Below, piece after piece: positions 23,485 to 36,500 of a stretch of DNA of 64,000 bases. The position numbers and the translations under genes are program-made. The DNA comes from Cannabis sativa (Eukaryota; Streptophyta; Magnoliopsida; Rosales; Cannabaceae). The stretch's first letter is position 1. Each line of letters opens with the position of its first letter. Under the pieces are notes generated by a model, which saw nothing but the letters and a program-made list of their open reading frames with translations, searched no databases and was not told where the DNA came from. The DNA lies in NCBI RefSeq assembly GCF_029168945.1, contig NC_083601.1, positions 15,404,160-15,468,159 on the forward strand, written 5' to 3'.

Positions 23485-25740
23485 CATTAATTATGAAATT
23501 ATTTATAGCTATTTAAATAATTTATTATACTGTTATTTATGTTATTCGGTAGCTTGCCTATTTTGTAATTCCGGTGCCCGGTATTTTGGAACTCGGCGTT
23601 TGGCTCAGTAGAAATCACAACTTAGTATGTTAGTAATTTGGGGACGGGTTTTAGACATTGGGAATGTCGGGATTGGCCGGGAATTTAGAATGTCCCAAAA
23701 ATACCCCTTTAGTATGATTTTCATGATTTTATGGTGGAGGGGGAAAATGGTCTTTTTGCCCCATTAGTGTTTTGTCTTATGTGAGTTTATTATTTGAAAA
23801 ATAATTATTTATTTGAGTGTTATTTGGCTGAAATGGGTTTATGCTAGGTGTCATTATTCCTTTGTCATTTTACAAAAAAATCATAAGTTAGAAAAGTTAG
23901 AAATTTTTCAAAGAAAAGCTTTCAAAAACCTCTCTCTTTTCCTTCTCATTTTCGGCTGGGTGCATGTGGTTCAAAGGCTGGGTTTTTCATCAAAATTCAA
24001 GCTAGATTCATCAAAACTTTGGAACTCTTGTTTGTGGTAGGTGTTTCTTATTTTTCCTCCTTTATTTTCTTGAAGAAAATGGTGAAAAGTTGAGTAAATG
24101 CATGCTTTTTGTGGCTGTTGTGATTGCTGTGTTTGATTGTTGATTTCTGAGGTTTAAATCATGTTTAATTGATGTTAATTGAGCTGTTTTGAAGCATGTT
24201 AGTTAGGTGTTCAAAGCTTTGAGTTTTCTATGCAAAAATGTGATTTTTGGAAGAAAAGATAGTGAATCTGTTTATGTGATGTTGCTGTTGTTTTTAATTG
24301 TTTTCAGAGGCTTAGATAAGCTTGATTAAGTAGAATTAAGCTAGTGAAATGCATGATTAGGTGGTTTTGCTCAAGTTTGAGTTTAGAACTCAAAGCTTGA
24401 GCTCCAATGGCATTTTTCATGTTTGAGGTTTCTGGGTTGTTTTGATGCCTTGGATATGTTCTAGGGAAGGTATAGAGCAGTGTACGGAAAGTTTGAGGTG
24501 ATTTGGGGTTGAATTGTGCAAGTTATGAGAATTTGATGTTCTTGCTGCGAGGAACCGGAATTCGGTTGTGCATCCGAAATTCGGATGAGGGTCCCGAATT
24601 TCCCGAACCGGAATTCCGGTTGGGCAACCTGGTCTAGGTTGGGGAATTTTTCAGAACCCGTGTTTTCCTCGTTTTTATGTTTTAGGGGGTATTGCCATGC
24701 TTTTTATCGATAGGGAAACTTTTAGTTCCTAGTTTAAGTCCGGGAAGTGATTTAGCGTGTCAGCTTATAGCGTTGTGATTTTTATGGTTTAGGAGCCGAT
24801 GAATCCGTAAGCTCGGCTTCGATTCGATCGGGTTGGCCGGCACACCGAATTCGGAATCCGGGTAAGATTAGTATAACGGTATGCATATGTAGATTACATG
24901 TTTAGCGTGCATGTAGGAAGCCTATTAGATTACATTAGTTGTATGTTGGCTTCGAACCATCCAACCCCGTCACGTCTGCAGACAGCCGGAGTATGACCAA
25001 GAATGAGTATGACCGGCTTGACCGATCAGCCGACACTTGGTTGGTGGTTCCGTGCTATTGACGTATCCCGTCGGTACAGCTGGAGTATGACCAGCAGCAC
25101 GGAGTATGACCGGTTCGACCGATCGGAGGATATAGTAACACGTCGGTACAGTGGAGTATGACCGGCGGCGGAGTATGACCGGTTCGACCGATCAGGTTGT
25201 TACGTGTCAATAGTACCGTCCCTATGAACGTTCAGAACTCAGTACCATGTTGGACATGGCAGTAGTGGCTCAGTACCATGTTGGACATGGCAGTAGCGGG
25301 ACTCAGTATCGTGTTGGACACGGCAGTTAGTATCATGTATGAGTATTATTATGCTTTTCTTGCTGAGTACGTCGACTCACGGTTTATGTTCATGTGTAGG
25401 TAAAGGCAAGGCTATAGGCCCGATGGGCCGTGAGCGAGCTTATGAGATTGTACATGTCGGGGCGGTTAGGCCTGGAGCGTACGATCCTCGGGACAGCAGG
25501 GCTGAATTTTGTAACTGGTCGTTAGACGACTTTCATTTTGATGTAATAGTTAAACAGTTAAACTTTTGTAAATGATTTTATAAATCGGGATCCCGAGCCT
25601 TTTGTAAAATGGTTTATAAGTTTAATCAAAAAGCAAAATTTTAATTAATCACGTTTTTCCATAAACCTCGTTGATTAGCAACGAGCTGCACAGTACGTTT
25701 AAAAATCACGTAATACGCCTAAGGTAGTTAGGGTGTTACA
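23480..25740 (+). repeat. 5' LTR of the Tekay-like element (5'-truncated)
   Basis: Matches 30530-32789 of the 3' LTR from TTTATCATTAATTATG to GTTAGGGTGTTACA. The first 38 bp, present in the 3' LTR (TGTAAAGCCCGC...), are missing. From 23489 to about 24478 the two LTRs appear identical; many differences fall at 24483-25200 and 25360-25430. Confidence 0.92.
24970..25330. repeat. Short tandem repeats in the 5' LTR
   Basis: Several copies of GGAGTATGACCGG(C/T)T(T/C)GACCGATC (24975-25195), then three copies of CTCAGTA(C/T)C(A/G)TGTTGGACA(T/C)GGCAGT (25229-25330), each with the small palindrome CATGTTGGACATG. The counterpart in the 3' LTR is 32035-32385. Confidence 0.85.
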
Positions 25741-25742
25741 AT

Positions 25743-25755
25743 TTGGTATCAGAGC
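25743..25755 (+). promoter_or_regulatory. Primer-binding site, tRNA-iMet type
   Basis: TTGGTATCAGAGCCGCCAGG follows two bases after the 5' LTR; TGGTATCAGAGCC is the standard complement of the 3' end of plant initiator tRNA-Met and primes minus-strand DNA synthesis. Confidence 0.9.
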
Positions 25756-25986
25756 CGCCAGGTTGTCTTCCGAAGATTGTCACGACATGTACAATCATCA
25801 TCAGCAGTTAGCTCGGTCCACGGTTCAGTAAGCCTTTATTGCTTTAGTAGTTTATTTTATTCAGTTATGAAAAAGAAAAGCCTGTTAGGAAGCATGTTAG
25901 TAGCCTGATAGTAGAATAGGCGCATGTTTCGTTTTTAATTTCCAAATTAAGCGGCATTAGTAAAGCTCTTGATGATCGTGACCTGA

Positions 25987-26884
25987 GTGCCAACTCGGGA
26001 TTTCGAGGCGGTTCAGACTAGATGGACGCCAGACGAAATATTAGGAGTCAGGGCATCTCAGTCGGGTCAGATCAAGGTCGAGGAGCTCAGTTCCCCTCTA
26101 GTGTTTTGGGCCGAGGTAGAGGTCCCGGGGGCAGGGTTCGCGGTTGGAGTGATGTTAACTCGCCGCAGGCTGCCCAAGTCAATCAGGAAGCCCAGAATTG
26201 GGAAGTTACGGTTTGCGGAAAAGCAAGCCCGGATAGAAGAGCAAGATCTCGAGACTCAGAGGTTGAGACAGCAGGGTGCTCTTGCAGTTCCAGTGCCCGT
26301 AGTTCCAGTGGCACACCCCTTTGCGCCCGTGCCGAGATAGTGGTGGCGGCCAATAGATTGGAACCTTTGTACGAGCGGTTCCGGAAGCAGGCACCTCCGG
26401 TTTTCCTGGGAGGTCCGGATGTAGTGAAAGCCGAGCAATGGCTGACGGTGATCACCAAGATTCTGAACTTTATGGATGTCACCGGGAACGACAGAGTGGT
26501 GAGTGCCACTTTTCAGTTTTAAGAAGACGCTCTGGTCTGGTGGGACATGGTGTCTCAGATCCATGACGTCATCTCTATGACCTGGGAAAGGTTTTAGGAA
26601 CTCTTCAGCGTTAAAATGTTATAATGAGGCGGTCAGAAGCGCCAAGAGGAAAGAGTTCGCTCACCTGACCCAGCGAGAGAATATGAGCATGACGGAATAT
26701 ATTACTCAGTTCAGCCGGTTGGCGAGGTTAGCCTCGGGATTTGCGCCAACCGATTTCAGTAAGAAAGAAAATATCTCGATGGACTTAATGTGAAGATCAA
26801 GTATGACCTTATGATCACTACCGACGATAAGACCATCTAAGCTGAGATGGCGAAGGAAGCATGGTGAGCTGAGGGCGCAGCTAG
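25987..26884 (+). pseudogene. Tekay-like gag, broken
   Basis: Gag remains are spread over several frames. An N-terminal RGRGPGGRVRG stretch (about 26100-26140) and a capsid-like part (RLEPLYERFRKQAPPVFLGG, AEQWL) run in one frame to a TAA at 26520. Then come further capsid pieces (EDALVWWDMVSQIHDV, MTWERF with TAG at 26596, YLDGLNVKIKYDLMITTDDK) separated by frame changes and stops at about 26620-26630, 26838 and 26866. No CCHC knuckle is readable. The protein would package the RNA; this copy cannot encode it. Confidence 0.8.
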
Positions 26885-29380
26885 ATGTATGTGGAATCAG
26901 TTAGGACTCCGGAATGTGGCGGGGCTCCTACCCCTTCTGCGTCAGGTTTCAGCAGGGGAGGTAGTGGTTCGGCCATGGACTGGAGGAGGAAATCATCCAC
27001 TGCATCCGGTGGCTCGAGGCAGAACAAGAGGTTCCGAGGGAACCAGAATCAAGACGATCGTCAGGGTAGTGTTAAGACCCGTTATTCCTTCTGGAGTGTC
27101 TTATTTAGTAAGAGGCATTCTCCGGGATGTGTGTTTAGGTCAAGGATGTCTGATGTGGCAGACAGAGTTTTTAGAAAATTGGAAAGACTATATGATAGAT
27201 ATGAATCAGGGTTTGGAACCCTATTACCTGGCGGAGAATTGGTTATCTCCAATAGGTGGATTAGGCCTATGCCGATCAGGATAGATGGTAGAGAGTTAAG
27301 TGCTGATCTGGTAGAGATGAGTTTAGTCGAATTCGATATTATTTTAGGAATGGATTTCCTATCTAAATATTCGGCGAGCATTGAGTGTAAAAGAAAGATG
27401 ATGGTCTTCCAACCGGAAAGTGAAGAACCGTTTGTATTTGTGGGTTCAGTTCAGGGATCTCGGATCCCGGTGATCTCGGCTATGTCAGCGAGAGAATTGT
27501 TGCACGGCGGTTGCTTAGGGTTTCTGGCCGTGGTGGTGGACACCACTCGGCCAGATACCATTCGGCCAGAGGACATCAGAGTAGTTCGGGAATTTTTGGA
27601 TGTTTTTCCCGAAGAACTTCCAGGGTTACCACCTCAGCGGGAGATTGATTTCGTGATTGACTTGGCACCAGGGGTGGAACCGGTTTCCAAAGCCCCGTAT
27701 AGGATGGCTCCAGCTGAACTTAAGGAATTAAAGATTCAGCTCCAAGGGTTGCTTGACATAGGGTTCATTCGACCCAGTGTGTCACCCTGGGGAGCCCCGG
27801 TTTTGTTCGTCAAGAAGAAGGATGGATCTATGAGGATGTGCATCGACTACAGAGAATTGAACAAGCTGACGGTGAAGAATAAATATCCATTACCTAGGAT
27901 CGATGACTTGTTCGATCAGCTTCAGGGGAAGACAGTCTTTTCTAAGATTGATCTCCGTTCGGGTTATCATCAGTTGAGAATCCGAGAGGAGGACATTCCA
28001 AAGACGGCTTTCCGCACTAGGTATGGACATTACGAGTTTCTGGTTATGTCATTCGGACTAACCAATGCTCCTGCAGCATTCATGGACCTGATGAATAGAG
28101 TATTCGAGGATTTCCTCGATATTTGTGGGATTGTGTTTATCGACGACATCCTCGTGTACTCTCAGTCAGAAGAGGAGCATGAGTTACATCTTCAGATGGT
28201 ACTGCAACGACTTCGAGAACATAAGCTCTACGCCAAGTTCAAGAAATGTGAGTTCTGGTTGTCTCAGGTGTCCTTCCTAGGGCACATTGTGAGCAAAGAT
28301 GGGATCAAGGTGGATCCCGGGAAGATTGAATCCGTCAGGGATTGGCCAAGACCGAAGACAGTGACAGAGATCAGAAGCTTCTTGGGATTAGCTGGGTACT
28401 ACCGTAGGTTCGTGGAGGGGTTCTCCAAAATCTCAATGCCCCTAACCGAGCTTACAAAGAAGAATCAGCGGTTTATCTGGTCAGATAAATGCGAAGCTAG
28501 TTTTCAGGAGCTGAAACAGAGGTTGATTACTGCTCCGGTACTAGCTTTGCCTTCGGACGAGGAGAAGTTCGTAGTCTACTGTAACGCATCCAAACAGGGT
28601 TTGGGGTGTGTATTGATGCAAGCCGATCGGGTTATCGCTTATGCCTCCCGTCAGTTAAAGGATTATGAACAGCGATACCCGACTCATGATTTAGAATTGG
28701 CCGCAGTGGTTTTTGCACTGAAGATTTGGCGGCATTACCTTTATGGGGAGAAGTGCGAGATCTATACCGACCATAAAAGTCTCAAGTATTTCTTTACTCA
28801 GAAAGATTTGAACATGAGACAAAGGCGTTGGTTGGAATTAGTGAAGGATTACGATTGTGAGATCCTCTATCATCCCGGAAAAGCCAATGTAGTGGCCGAT
28901 GCCACGAGCGAGAAGGGTCCCGGGCAGGTAGCTAGCATGGTTCAGATCTCACCCCAGCTAGCTGAGGATATGGTTAGATCCAGCATTGAGTTTGTGGTAG
29001 GTCAGCTTCACAACTTAACGCTGCAATCTGATTTGTTGGAAAGAATAAAGGTCGCTCAGATGACAGATCCGGAGTTAGTGAAGATCCGAGATGAGGTATT
29101 GGTTGGTCAAGCCAAAGACTTTTCAGTGTCAGACAGTGGGATGCTTTTGTATAAAGCCAGGGTTTGTGTTCCGAACAGTGTGGAACTTAGAAATGAGATC
29201 TTTGAGGAGGCTCATTCTACCCCGTATTCTCTGCATCCTGGCACCACCAAGATGTACCAAGATTTGAAACCGTACTTCTGGTGGAACGGTATGAAGAAGA
29301 ATTTGGTAGAATTCGTATCGAGATGCCTCACTTGTCAACAGATCAAGGCTGAACATCAGAGACCAGCAGGGTTGTTGTAG
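26885..29380 (+). pseudogene. Tekay-like pol: protease remnant, RT, RNase H, integrase zinc finger
   Basis: An open frame of 831 codons. Protease is partial: the flap-side motif [14 protein letters not shown] (about residues 151-164) is present, but the catalytic D-S/T-G is not readable, probably lost in upstream frame changes. RT has [45 protein letters not shown] and the catalytic FIDD motif ([12 protein letters not shown], about residue 420). RNase H reads [12 protein letters not shown], with Asn where the family has the first catalytic Asp, so it is probably dead. The integrase H2C2 zinc finger follows ([17 protein letters not shown]). The frame stops at a TAG (29378-29380) where sense coding is expected; integrase continues in the same frame. 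Confidence 0.9.
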
Positions 29381-30427
29381 CCTCTAACCCTACCAGAATG
29401 GAAATGGGAGGATATTACGATGGATTTTGTGGTCGGGTTACCTAGGACCACGGGTATGTATGATTCCATCTGGGTAGTGGTGGATCGATTTACGAAATCT
29501 GCTCATTTTACGCAGTTAGAACAACATTTTCGGTGGATCGGTTGGCGGGCGTACGTCAGAGAGATAGTGAGACTTCACGGGGTACCGAAGTCTATAGTTT
29601 CGGACAGGGATCCGAAATTCACCTCCAAATTTTGGCAAAGTTTGCAACGAGCAATGGGTACAAAGCTAAAATTCAGTACAGCATTCCATCCTCAGACAGA
29701 TGGTCAGTCCGAAAGGACAATTCAGATATTGGAGGATATGTTGAGAGCCTGTGTTATGGACTTTGAAGGCTCATGGAGTAAATATCTACCGTTGATAGAG
29801 TTTTCGTACAACAACAGTTATCAGAGTACGATAGGGATGGCTCCCTATGAACTGTTGTACGGTAGGAAATGTAGATCCCCTATCCACTGGGATGAGACAG
29901 GGGAGAGGAAATACCTAGGTCCAGAGTCAGTTCAGCGGACCAATGAGGCAATAGAAAAGATAAAAGCTAGAATGCTTGCCTCACGGAAGCGGACAGAAGA
30001 GTTACGCGGATCCGAAACGCAGAGATGTTGAGTTCCAAGTAGGGGAACATGTATTTTTACGGGTATCTCCGATGAAGGGGATTAAACGTTTCGGGAAAAG
30101 AGGCAAGTTATGCCCTAGATTTACAGGACCTTTCGAGATTCTCGAGAAGATAGGTCAAGTGGCATATCGGTTAGCATTGCCTCCAGCCTTATCGACGTGC
30201 ACAACGTATTCCATGTCTCAATGTTGAGAAAATACGTTTCGACCCCTCTCATTTACTCGGTTATGAGAGTCTTCGGCTCGACGGACATGACCTATGAGGA
30301 ACAGCCAGTGCAGATCCTGGATAGAAAGGATAAAGTCCTTCGGAATAAGACCATAGCTTTGGTCAAGGTTCTCTGGAGAAACAGTAAGGTGGAAGAAGCC
30401 ACCTGGGAGCTAGAGTCAGATATGTGA
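29381..30427 (+). pseudogene. Tekay-like integrase core and chromodomain
   Basis: Follows the TAG at 29378-29380 in the same frame. The core has all three acidic positions: MDFVVGLPR, the Asp in SIVSDRDPKFTSKFW and the Glu in HPQTDGQSERTIQ. Near 29985-29995 the frame changes; the C-terminal domain (YADPKRRDVEFQVGEHVFLR, PRFTGPFEIL) continues in a second frame. Another change occurs near 30190, where VHNVFHVSMLRKYV continues in a third. The end is a chromodomain tail (RNKTIALVKVLW, EEATWELESDM) up to the stop at 30425-30427. Chromodomains guide insertion to heterochromatin (family knowledge). Confidence 0.88.
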
Positions 30428-30491
30428 GCTCAATATCCAGAGTTATTCAGGATAGATTTCGGGGACGAAATCCTTTTAAGGGGGGGATAGT

Positions 30492-32789
30492 TGTAAAGCC
30501 CGCTTAGTTAATTTGGAAATTAGCAGTTGTTTATCATTAATTATGAAATTATTTATAGCTATTTAAATAATTTATTATACTGTTATTTATGTTATTCGGT
30601 AGCTTGCCTATTTTGTAATTCCGGTGCCCGGTATTTTGGAACTCGGCGTTTGGCTCAGTAGAAATCACAACTTAGTATGTTAGTAATTTGGGGACGGGTT
30701 TTAGACATTGGGAATGTCGGGATTGGCCGGGAATTTAGAATGTCCCAAAAATACCCCTTTAGTATGATTTTCATGATTTTATGGTGGAGGGGGAAAATGG
30801 TCTTTTTGCCCCATTAGTGTTTTGTCTTATGTGAGTTTATTATTTGAAAAATAATTATTTATTTGAGTGTTATTTGGCTGAAATGGGTTTATGCTAGGTG
30901 TCATTATTCCTTTGTCATTTTACAAAAAAATCATAAGTTAGAAAAGTTAGAAATTTTTCAAAGAAAAGCTTTCAAAAACCTCTCTCTTTTCCTTCTCATT
31001 TTCGGCTGGGTGCATGTGGTTCAAAGGCTGGGTTTTTCATCAAAATTCAAGCTAGATTCATCAAAACTTTGGAACTCTTGTTTGTGGTAGGTGTTTCTTA
31101 TTTTTCCTCCTTTATTTTCTTGAAGAAAATGGTGAAAAGTTGAGTAAATGCATGCTTTTTGTGGCTGTTGTGATTGCTGTGTTTGATTGTTGATTTCTGA
31201 GGTTTAAATCATGTTTAATTGATGTTAATTGAGCTGTTTTGAAGCATGTTAGTTAGGTGTTCAAAGCTTTGAGTTTTCTATGCAAAAATGTGATTTTTGG
31301 AAGAAAAGATAGTGAATCTGTTTATGTGATGTTGCTGTTGTTTTTAATTGTTTTCAGAGGCTTAGATAAGCTTGATTAAGTAGAATTAAGCTAGTGAAAT
31401 GCATGATTAGGTGGTTTTGCTCAAGTTTGAGTTTAGAACTCAAAGCTTGAGCTCCAATGGCATTTTTCATGTTTGAGGTTTCTGGGTTGTTTTGATGCCT
31501 TGGATATGTTCTAGGGAAGGTATAGAACAGGTCTGGAAAGTTTGAGGTGATTTGGGGTTGAATTGTGCAAGTTATGAGAATTTGATGTTCTTGCTGCGAG
31601 GAACCGAATTCGGTTGTGCATCCGGAATTCGGATGAGGGTCTGAATTTCCCAACCGGAATTCGGTTGGGCAACCGGTCTACCGGTTGGGGAATTTTTCAG
31701 AACCCGTGTTTTCCTCGTTTTTATGTTTTAGGGGGTATCGCCATGCTTTTTATCGATAGGGAAACTTTTAGTTCCTTGTTTAAGTCCCCGGGAAGTGATT
31801 TAGCGTGTCACTTATAGCGTTGTGATTTTTATGGTTTAGGAGCCAGTAATCCGCCGCTCAGCTTCAGTTCCAGTCAGGTTGACCGGCACACCAGAATTCG
31901 GAATCCAGGTAAGATTAGTATAACAGTATGCATATGTAGATTACATGTTTAGCGTGCATGTAGGAAGCCTATTAGATTACATTAGTTGTATGTTGGCTTC
32001 GAACCATCCAACCCTGTCACGTCTACGACAGCCGGAGTATGACCAATGACGGCGGAGTATGACCGGTTTGACCGATCAGTGACACTTGGTTGGTGGTTCC
32101 GTGCTATTGACGTATCCGTCGGTACGAGCTGGAGTATGACCGACGGCGGAGTATGACCGGTTCGACCGATCGGGAGGATATAGTAACACGTCGGTACAGG
32201 CTGGAGTATGACCAGCAGCCGGAGTGTGACCGGTTCGACCGATCAGGTTGTTACGTGTCAATAGTACCGTCCCTATGAACGTTCAGAACTCAGTACCATG
32301 TTGGACATGGCAGTAGTGGCTCAGTACCATGTTGGACATGGCAGTAGCGGGACTCAGTATCGTGTTGGACACGGCAGTTAGTATCATGTATGAGTATTAT
32401 TATGCTTTTTTTACTGAGTCTGTCGACTCACAGTTTATGTTCATGTGTAGGTAAAGGCAAGGCTATAGCTGATGGACCGTGAGCGAGCTTATGAGATTGT
32501 ACATGTCGGGGCGGTTAGGCCTGGAGCGTACGATCCTCGGGACAGCAGGGCTGAATTTTGTAACTGGTCGTTAGACGACTTTCATTTTGATGTAATAGTT
32601 AAACAGTTAAACTTTTGTAAATGATTTTATAAATCGGGATCCCGAGCCTTTTGTAAAATGGTTTATAAGTTTAATCAAAAAGCAAAATTTTAATTAATCA
32701 CGTTTTTCCATAAACCTCGTTGATTAGCAACGAGCTGCACAGTACGTTTAAAAATCACGTAATACGCCTAAGGTAGTTAGGGTGTTACA
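30492..32789 (+). repeat. 3' LTR of the Tekay-like element
   Basis: 2298 bp from TGTAAAGCCCGC to GGGTGTTACA, directly after the polypurine tract TTTTAAGGGGGGGATAGT. The 5-bp inverted end TGTAA/TTACA is intact. The right flank is copia LTR sequence (TTATATGTCTAATTAATTAA). Confidence 0.93.
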
Positions 32790-33515
32790 TTATATGTCTA
32801 ATTAATTAATATATTAAATGACAATATTATTTAATAATTAATTTTTAGTTATTAAATAATTAGAATTGACATTTAAATGGTTGAATTTGAAAATTGGCGT
32901 TTTTGAGAAAATCAGATGCAAGAATGATAAAACAACAAAATTGCATAAGTGAGGCCCATTATCCAAAGACCATGGCCGGCCACACTTATAGGGTTTTATC
33001 ATTTATTTTTTCATTATTTTAATGCCAAATAATTCTAACATAAACCTAGGTGGTTACCTATAAATAGATAGTGATGGCTCTCATTCACACTTAACTTTGT
33101 GAACTTCTGTCAGATGAAAACTGAGCCTCTATCTTTTCTCTATAGGCCGAACCTCTTCCCTTCTCTTTTCTTCTCTAAATTTCAAATTCCTTGAGTGAAT
33201 GAGTGAGTGCCCACACACATCAAGTGGTATCTCAATCATAGTGTGTAAGACTGTGGAAAATCAACCAACAAAAAGGAGATTCAGCATCAAAGGAAGGAGA
33301 GAAAGAGATCCAGGTTCAGATATTGATAATGCTCTGCTACAGAAAGGAATCAAGGGCTAGATATCTGAAGTGAAGGAGTCATTATATTCCGCTGCACCCA
33401 ATGTAAGGTTTCCTAAACTTTATATGTGTTTATTTCATTGTTTTAGAATTCATATTAGGATGTTAATGAAACATACTTGTTAGTAAATCTAGATCCTGGT
33501 AAAATATATCCAACA
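32790..33515 (+). repeat. 5' LTR of copia element, last 726 bp
   Basis: Corresponds base for base in length with 41091-41816 of the 3' LTR and ends ATATCCAACA. It includes the motif CTATAAATAGATAGTG (33058 on), a TATA-like sequence also present in the 3' LTR. Confidence 0.9.
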
Positions 33516-33535
33516 ACTGGCCTCAGAGCCATGAT
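33516..33535 (+). promoter_or_regulatory. Primer-binding site of the copia element
   Basis: ACTGGCCTCAGAGCCATGAT follows the LTR end directly. TGGCCTCAGAGCC differs by two bases from the tRNA-Met primer complement TGGTATCAGAGCC, at the expected place. Confidence 0.65.
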
Positions 33536-36500
33536 AATGATTTATTTTCATGAAATATGAATTAAACCGATGTTATATGTTGATTTGGATGGTTTCATGT
33601 GGTTTTATGTGCTTATTTGATGATAATTTAGAAATCGCAATATATGTTACTAAAATATTTTTTATTTCGATATGGGATTATTTTTTCTGGAAATTGGACG
33701 AAAAATTAATAAATTTAGGCTTTTACAGAACCTAATTTGGATATTTTATGAATTAGTTATGATTTTTTGAAGTTGAACGAAAATATCAGGATTTGAATGC
33801 ACACACGCGCGCACGCTCTTGGTCTCGCTCGGACAAACACGCTTCAGACAACATGCGTGTCTGAGCATGCTCGGTCAAATGAGGCTGCACGCAGCCTCGT
33901 TCCTCGGCCAAGCTTCCCCTTCCGTGCGCGCAGGGGTATGCATTGCATACCCCTGTGCCTGAAATCTTGTTTTCGTCATAACTTTTGATTCAAAAATTGT
34001 TTTTCATTGAAACAAAAGCCAAATTTTGGTAGAATTTTGTGTAGAATCTAAATTTTCAATTAAAAATCTAATTTTCAGAATAAAATTAATTTTTATTAAT
34101 TTTTTAATTAATTAAAATTAGTTTATGATATTAGTAGGCTTTAAATTTTGAAAATTTGATTTCTCACAAAGGAGCCTTATGGTTATTTTTAAAATTTTAG
34201 ATTATTTTATTTATTTTAATTATAAGATCAGATATTATTTTTTTTATTAAATTTTAAATGATCTTACTTTGATATTAAAATATTATCTTTTTAAAATAAT
34301 TTTTTTTTTTCAAATTTCAAAGTTTGCTAACCATATCATATCTTTTTCAAATTTGTTATTTTCAAAATATATTTTATTAATTAAAATTATAAGATTAGGA
34401 ATATGTTAGATTTAATATTTTATCTTATTAGACATTTTTTTTTTAATAAAATTATATTTTGGCAAAAATAACATGTAGATTTGAAAAATTGGTTAGTTTA
34501 GTTTGAATAGATATTTTAGGGTTTCAAACCATAAATTTTTCAAACTTATTATTTTTTTATTATTTTTTAAAATATTCTAACCATATAAAATATCTTATTT
34601 TTCAATTAGTTTATTTAAGTAATATTTAAATTTATTAAATTATAAGACTCGGAATATAATAAAATGTCTAAATTTAAAATTCAAGATATTATATTATATT
34701 ATCTTATTAGAAATTTTAAATAAATTTAAATTTTGAATAAACTTGATATTTGAAAAATTGGTTAGATATTTTTGATTTTTTGTTAGAATTTAAGAAATTT
34801 AGGAGTTTGTTGAATTTTGAATTTTTTTTTCAAATATTCTCTAACAACCTAAATTTGAATTCTAGTTAAGATATTTATTTGAAAATTTAATTTTATTTTA
34901 AATTTTAAAATTGAGATATTTTAGCTTACTTTCCAGATATTCCAGATCAGTAATTTGTTTGTATTGTTTGATTATATTATTATGTATTCAAATTTTTTTT
35001 ACAAACCTATTATTTATTTGATCTAAATTGCTATGATTAACTTGTTGACAGATCCAATAATCTGATTTTAATCATAGTCCAATTGTTCATTAGATCTTAT
35101 AAATAATTTGTAACAGGTAAATTTTGCAATTTCTTTCATCTGTGTAAACCTAGTAACATGATAGGGCCCATCCAAATCTTTTGACCTGTGTGAGCCTATA
35201 TGTTTGCTATTGGGCTTAGATGCATATAGGAAGCCCATTTAAGTTTTACTAAGTAAATGGACTAGGTTGCTAAAATAAATTTTGACATAAGTAAATTTAT
35301 TTAGGCCCAATTAGATTTGGGCTTATTAAATGAATAACAATTGTTTATTTAAAGGTTAAATTCCTCTCTTTTGGGCCTTGTGTGAGAGTTGGGGGCCAAT
35401 AGAAGTGGGTACGACATACTGAACCCAGCCCCCCTCACATGAACTACCTCAATTGTGAATGCCCATTTGCCTTATTTAAATAATTGTATTAGGTTAATTA
35501 TATTAGTCTAACCTAATTAAAATTGAATTAGCAACATAATTAACTTTTAAAATATATGAAATTTAATTTTTCATTTAATATTTTAAAGTTAATTTTAGAA
35601 AAACACTTAGTAAATGAAATTATTCTAGATAGTTATTTTTTCTAATATTTAATTAGGAAAATATCATAGATTGTGAAATTAATTGTTTAATAATTAATTT
35701 TGGTACAATCTAAGTTAAGTATATTTTTCCTAGTATTAAATTAAAATTAATAAGTAAGTCTTCTCTATACTTAATTATTTATTTCTTGAATTTAATACAT
35801 TTAATTAAATTAAAAATTTAAATATTTAAGTTGATTTTCATCATGATACTTAAATATTATTATTTTAATGTTATTTAATTAAAATTAAAAATTATTTTAA
35901 GTTTGAAATCTTATTTCATATAACTTAAATTTGAATAATTTTCAAAATATATTTTATTTTATTTTATTAATCTTTTTCCACAATTTCGAAATTTCATTTC
36001 TTAAATGCAAAATTTCGTATTTTATTTGAAAAATAGATTAAAGTTGTAAATTATTTATTTTAATTTTGGACCAACTTAAATCAATAATTTTTTCATTTAA
36101 TGATTAATTAAAATAAATGAAGTAAAATATATTTAATTAGAAAATTAATTAATTAGTCCATGAAAATCTAGATAGATATTATCTGTTTTTGTTTGAAGTA
36201 TTTTTCTAGTGTATTTAATTAAATAGAAAATTAATATTTAAGTTGATTTTCATCAAGATACTTAAATATTTTAAATTTTTCTTATATATTTAATTAAATA
36301 GGAAAAATTATATTTTTTGTTGTTAATTAATTTTGGGCCAACATTAAATTAGAATAATTTTTCCAGAATTTATTTTTATTTTATTTTAAAGCATTTTTTT
36401 CGAAAGTAGTATTCTTAAATACTTTAATTTTTCGAAATGCAATATATATTTATAGAAAATTAAATTTGAGTTGTAAATTAATTTAAATTAATTTTGTAAC

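Larger units (their letters stand above)
23480..32789 (+). mobile_element. Ty3/gypsy chromovirus, Tekay (Del)-like
   Basis: Layout: truncated 5' LTR (23480-25740), tRNA-Met primer site (25743 on), broken gag, pol with protease-RT-RNase H-integrase, chromodomain, polypurine tract (about 30478-30490) and 3' LTR (30492-32789). RT style, LTRs of 2.3 kb starting TGTAA and ending TTACA, and a C-terminal chromodomain fit Tekay. It is inserted in the 5' LTR of the copia element. The right flank starts TTATA; the left flank and the first 38 bp of the 5' LTR are deleted. Coding lesions are listed under gag and pol. Confidence 0.93.

Noticed and set aside
23813..24040. 75-codon ORF repeated exactly at 30863-31090
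   Set aside because: Both lie at the same place in the two chromovirus LTRs; LTR sequence, no domain.
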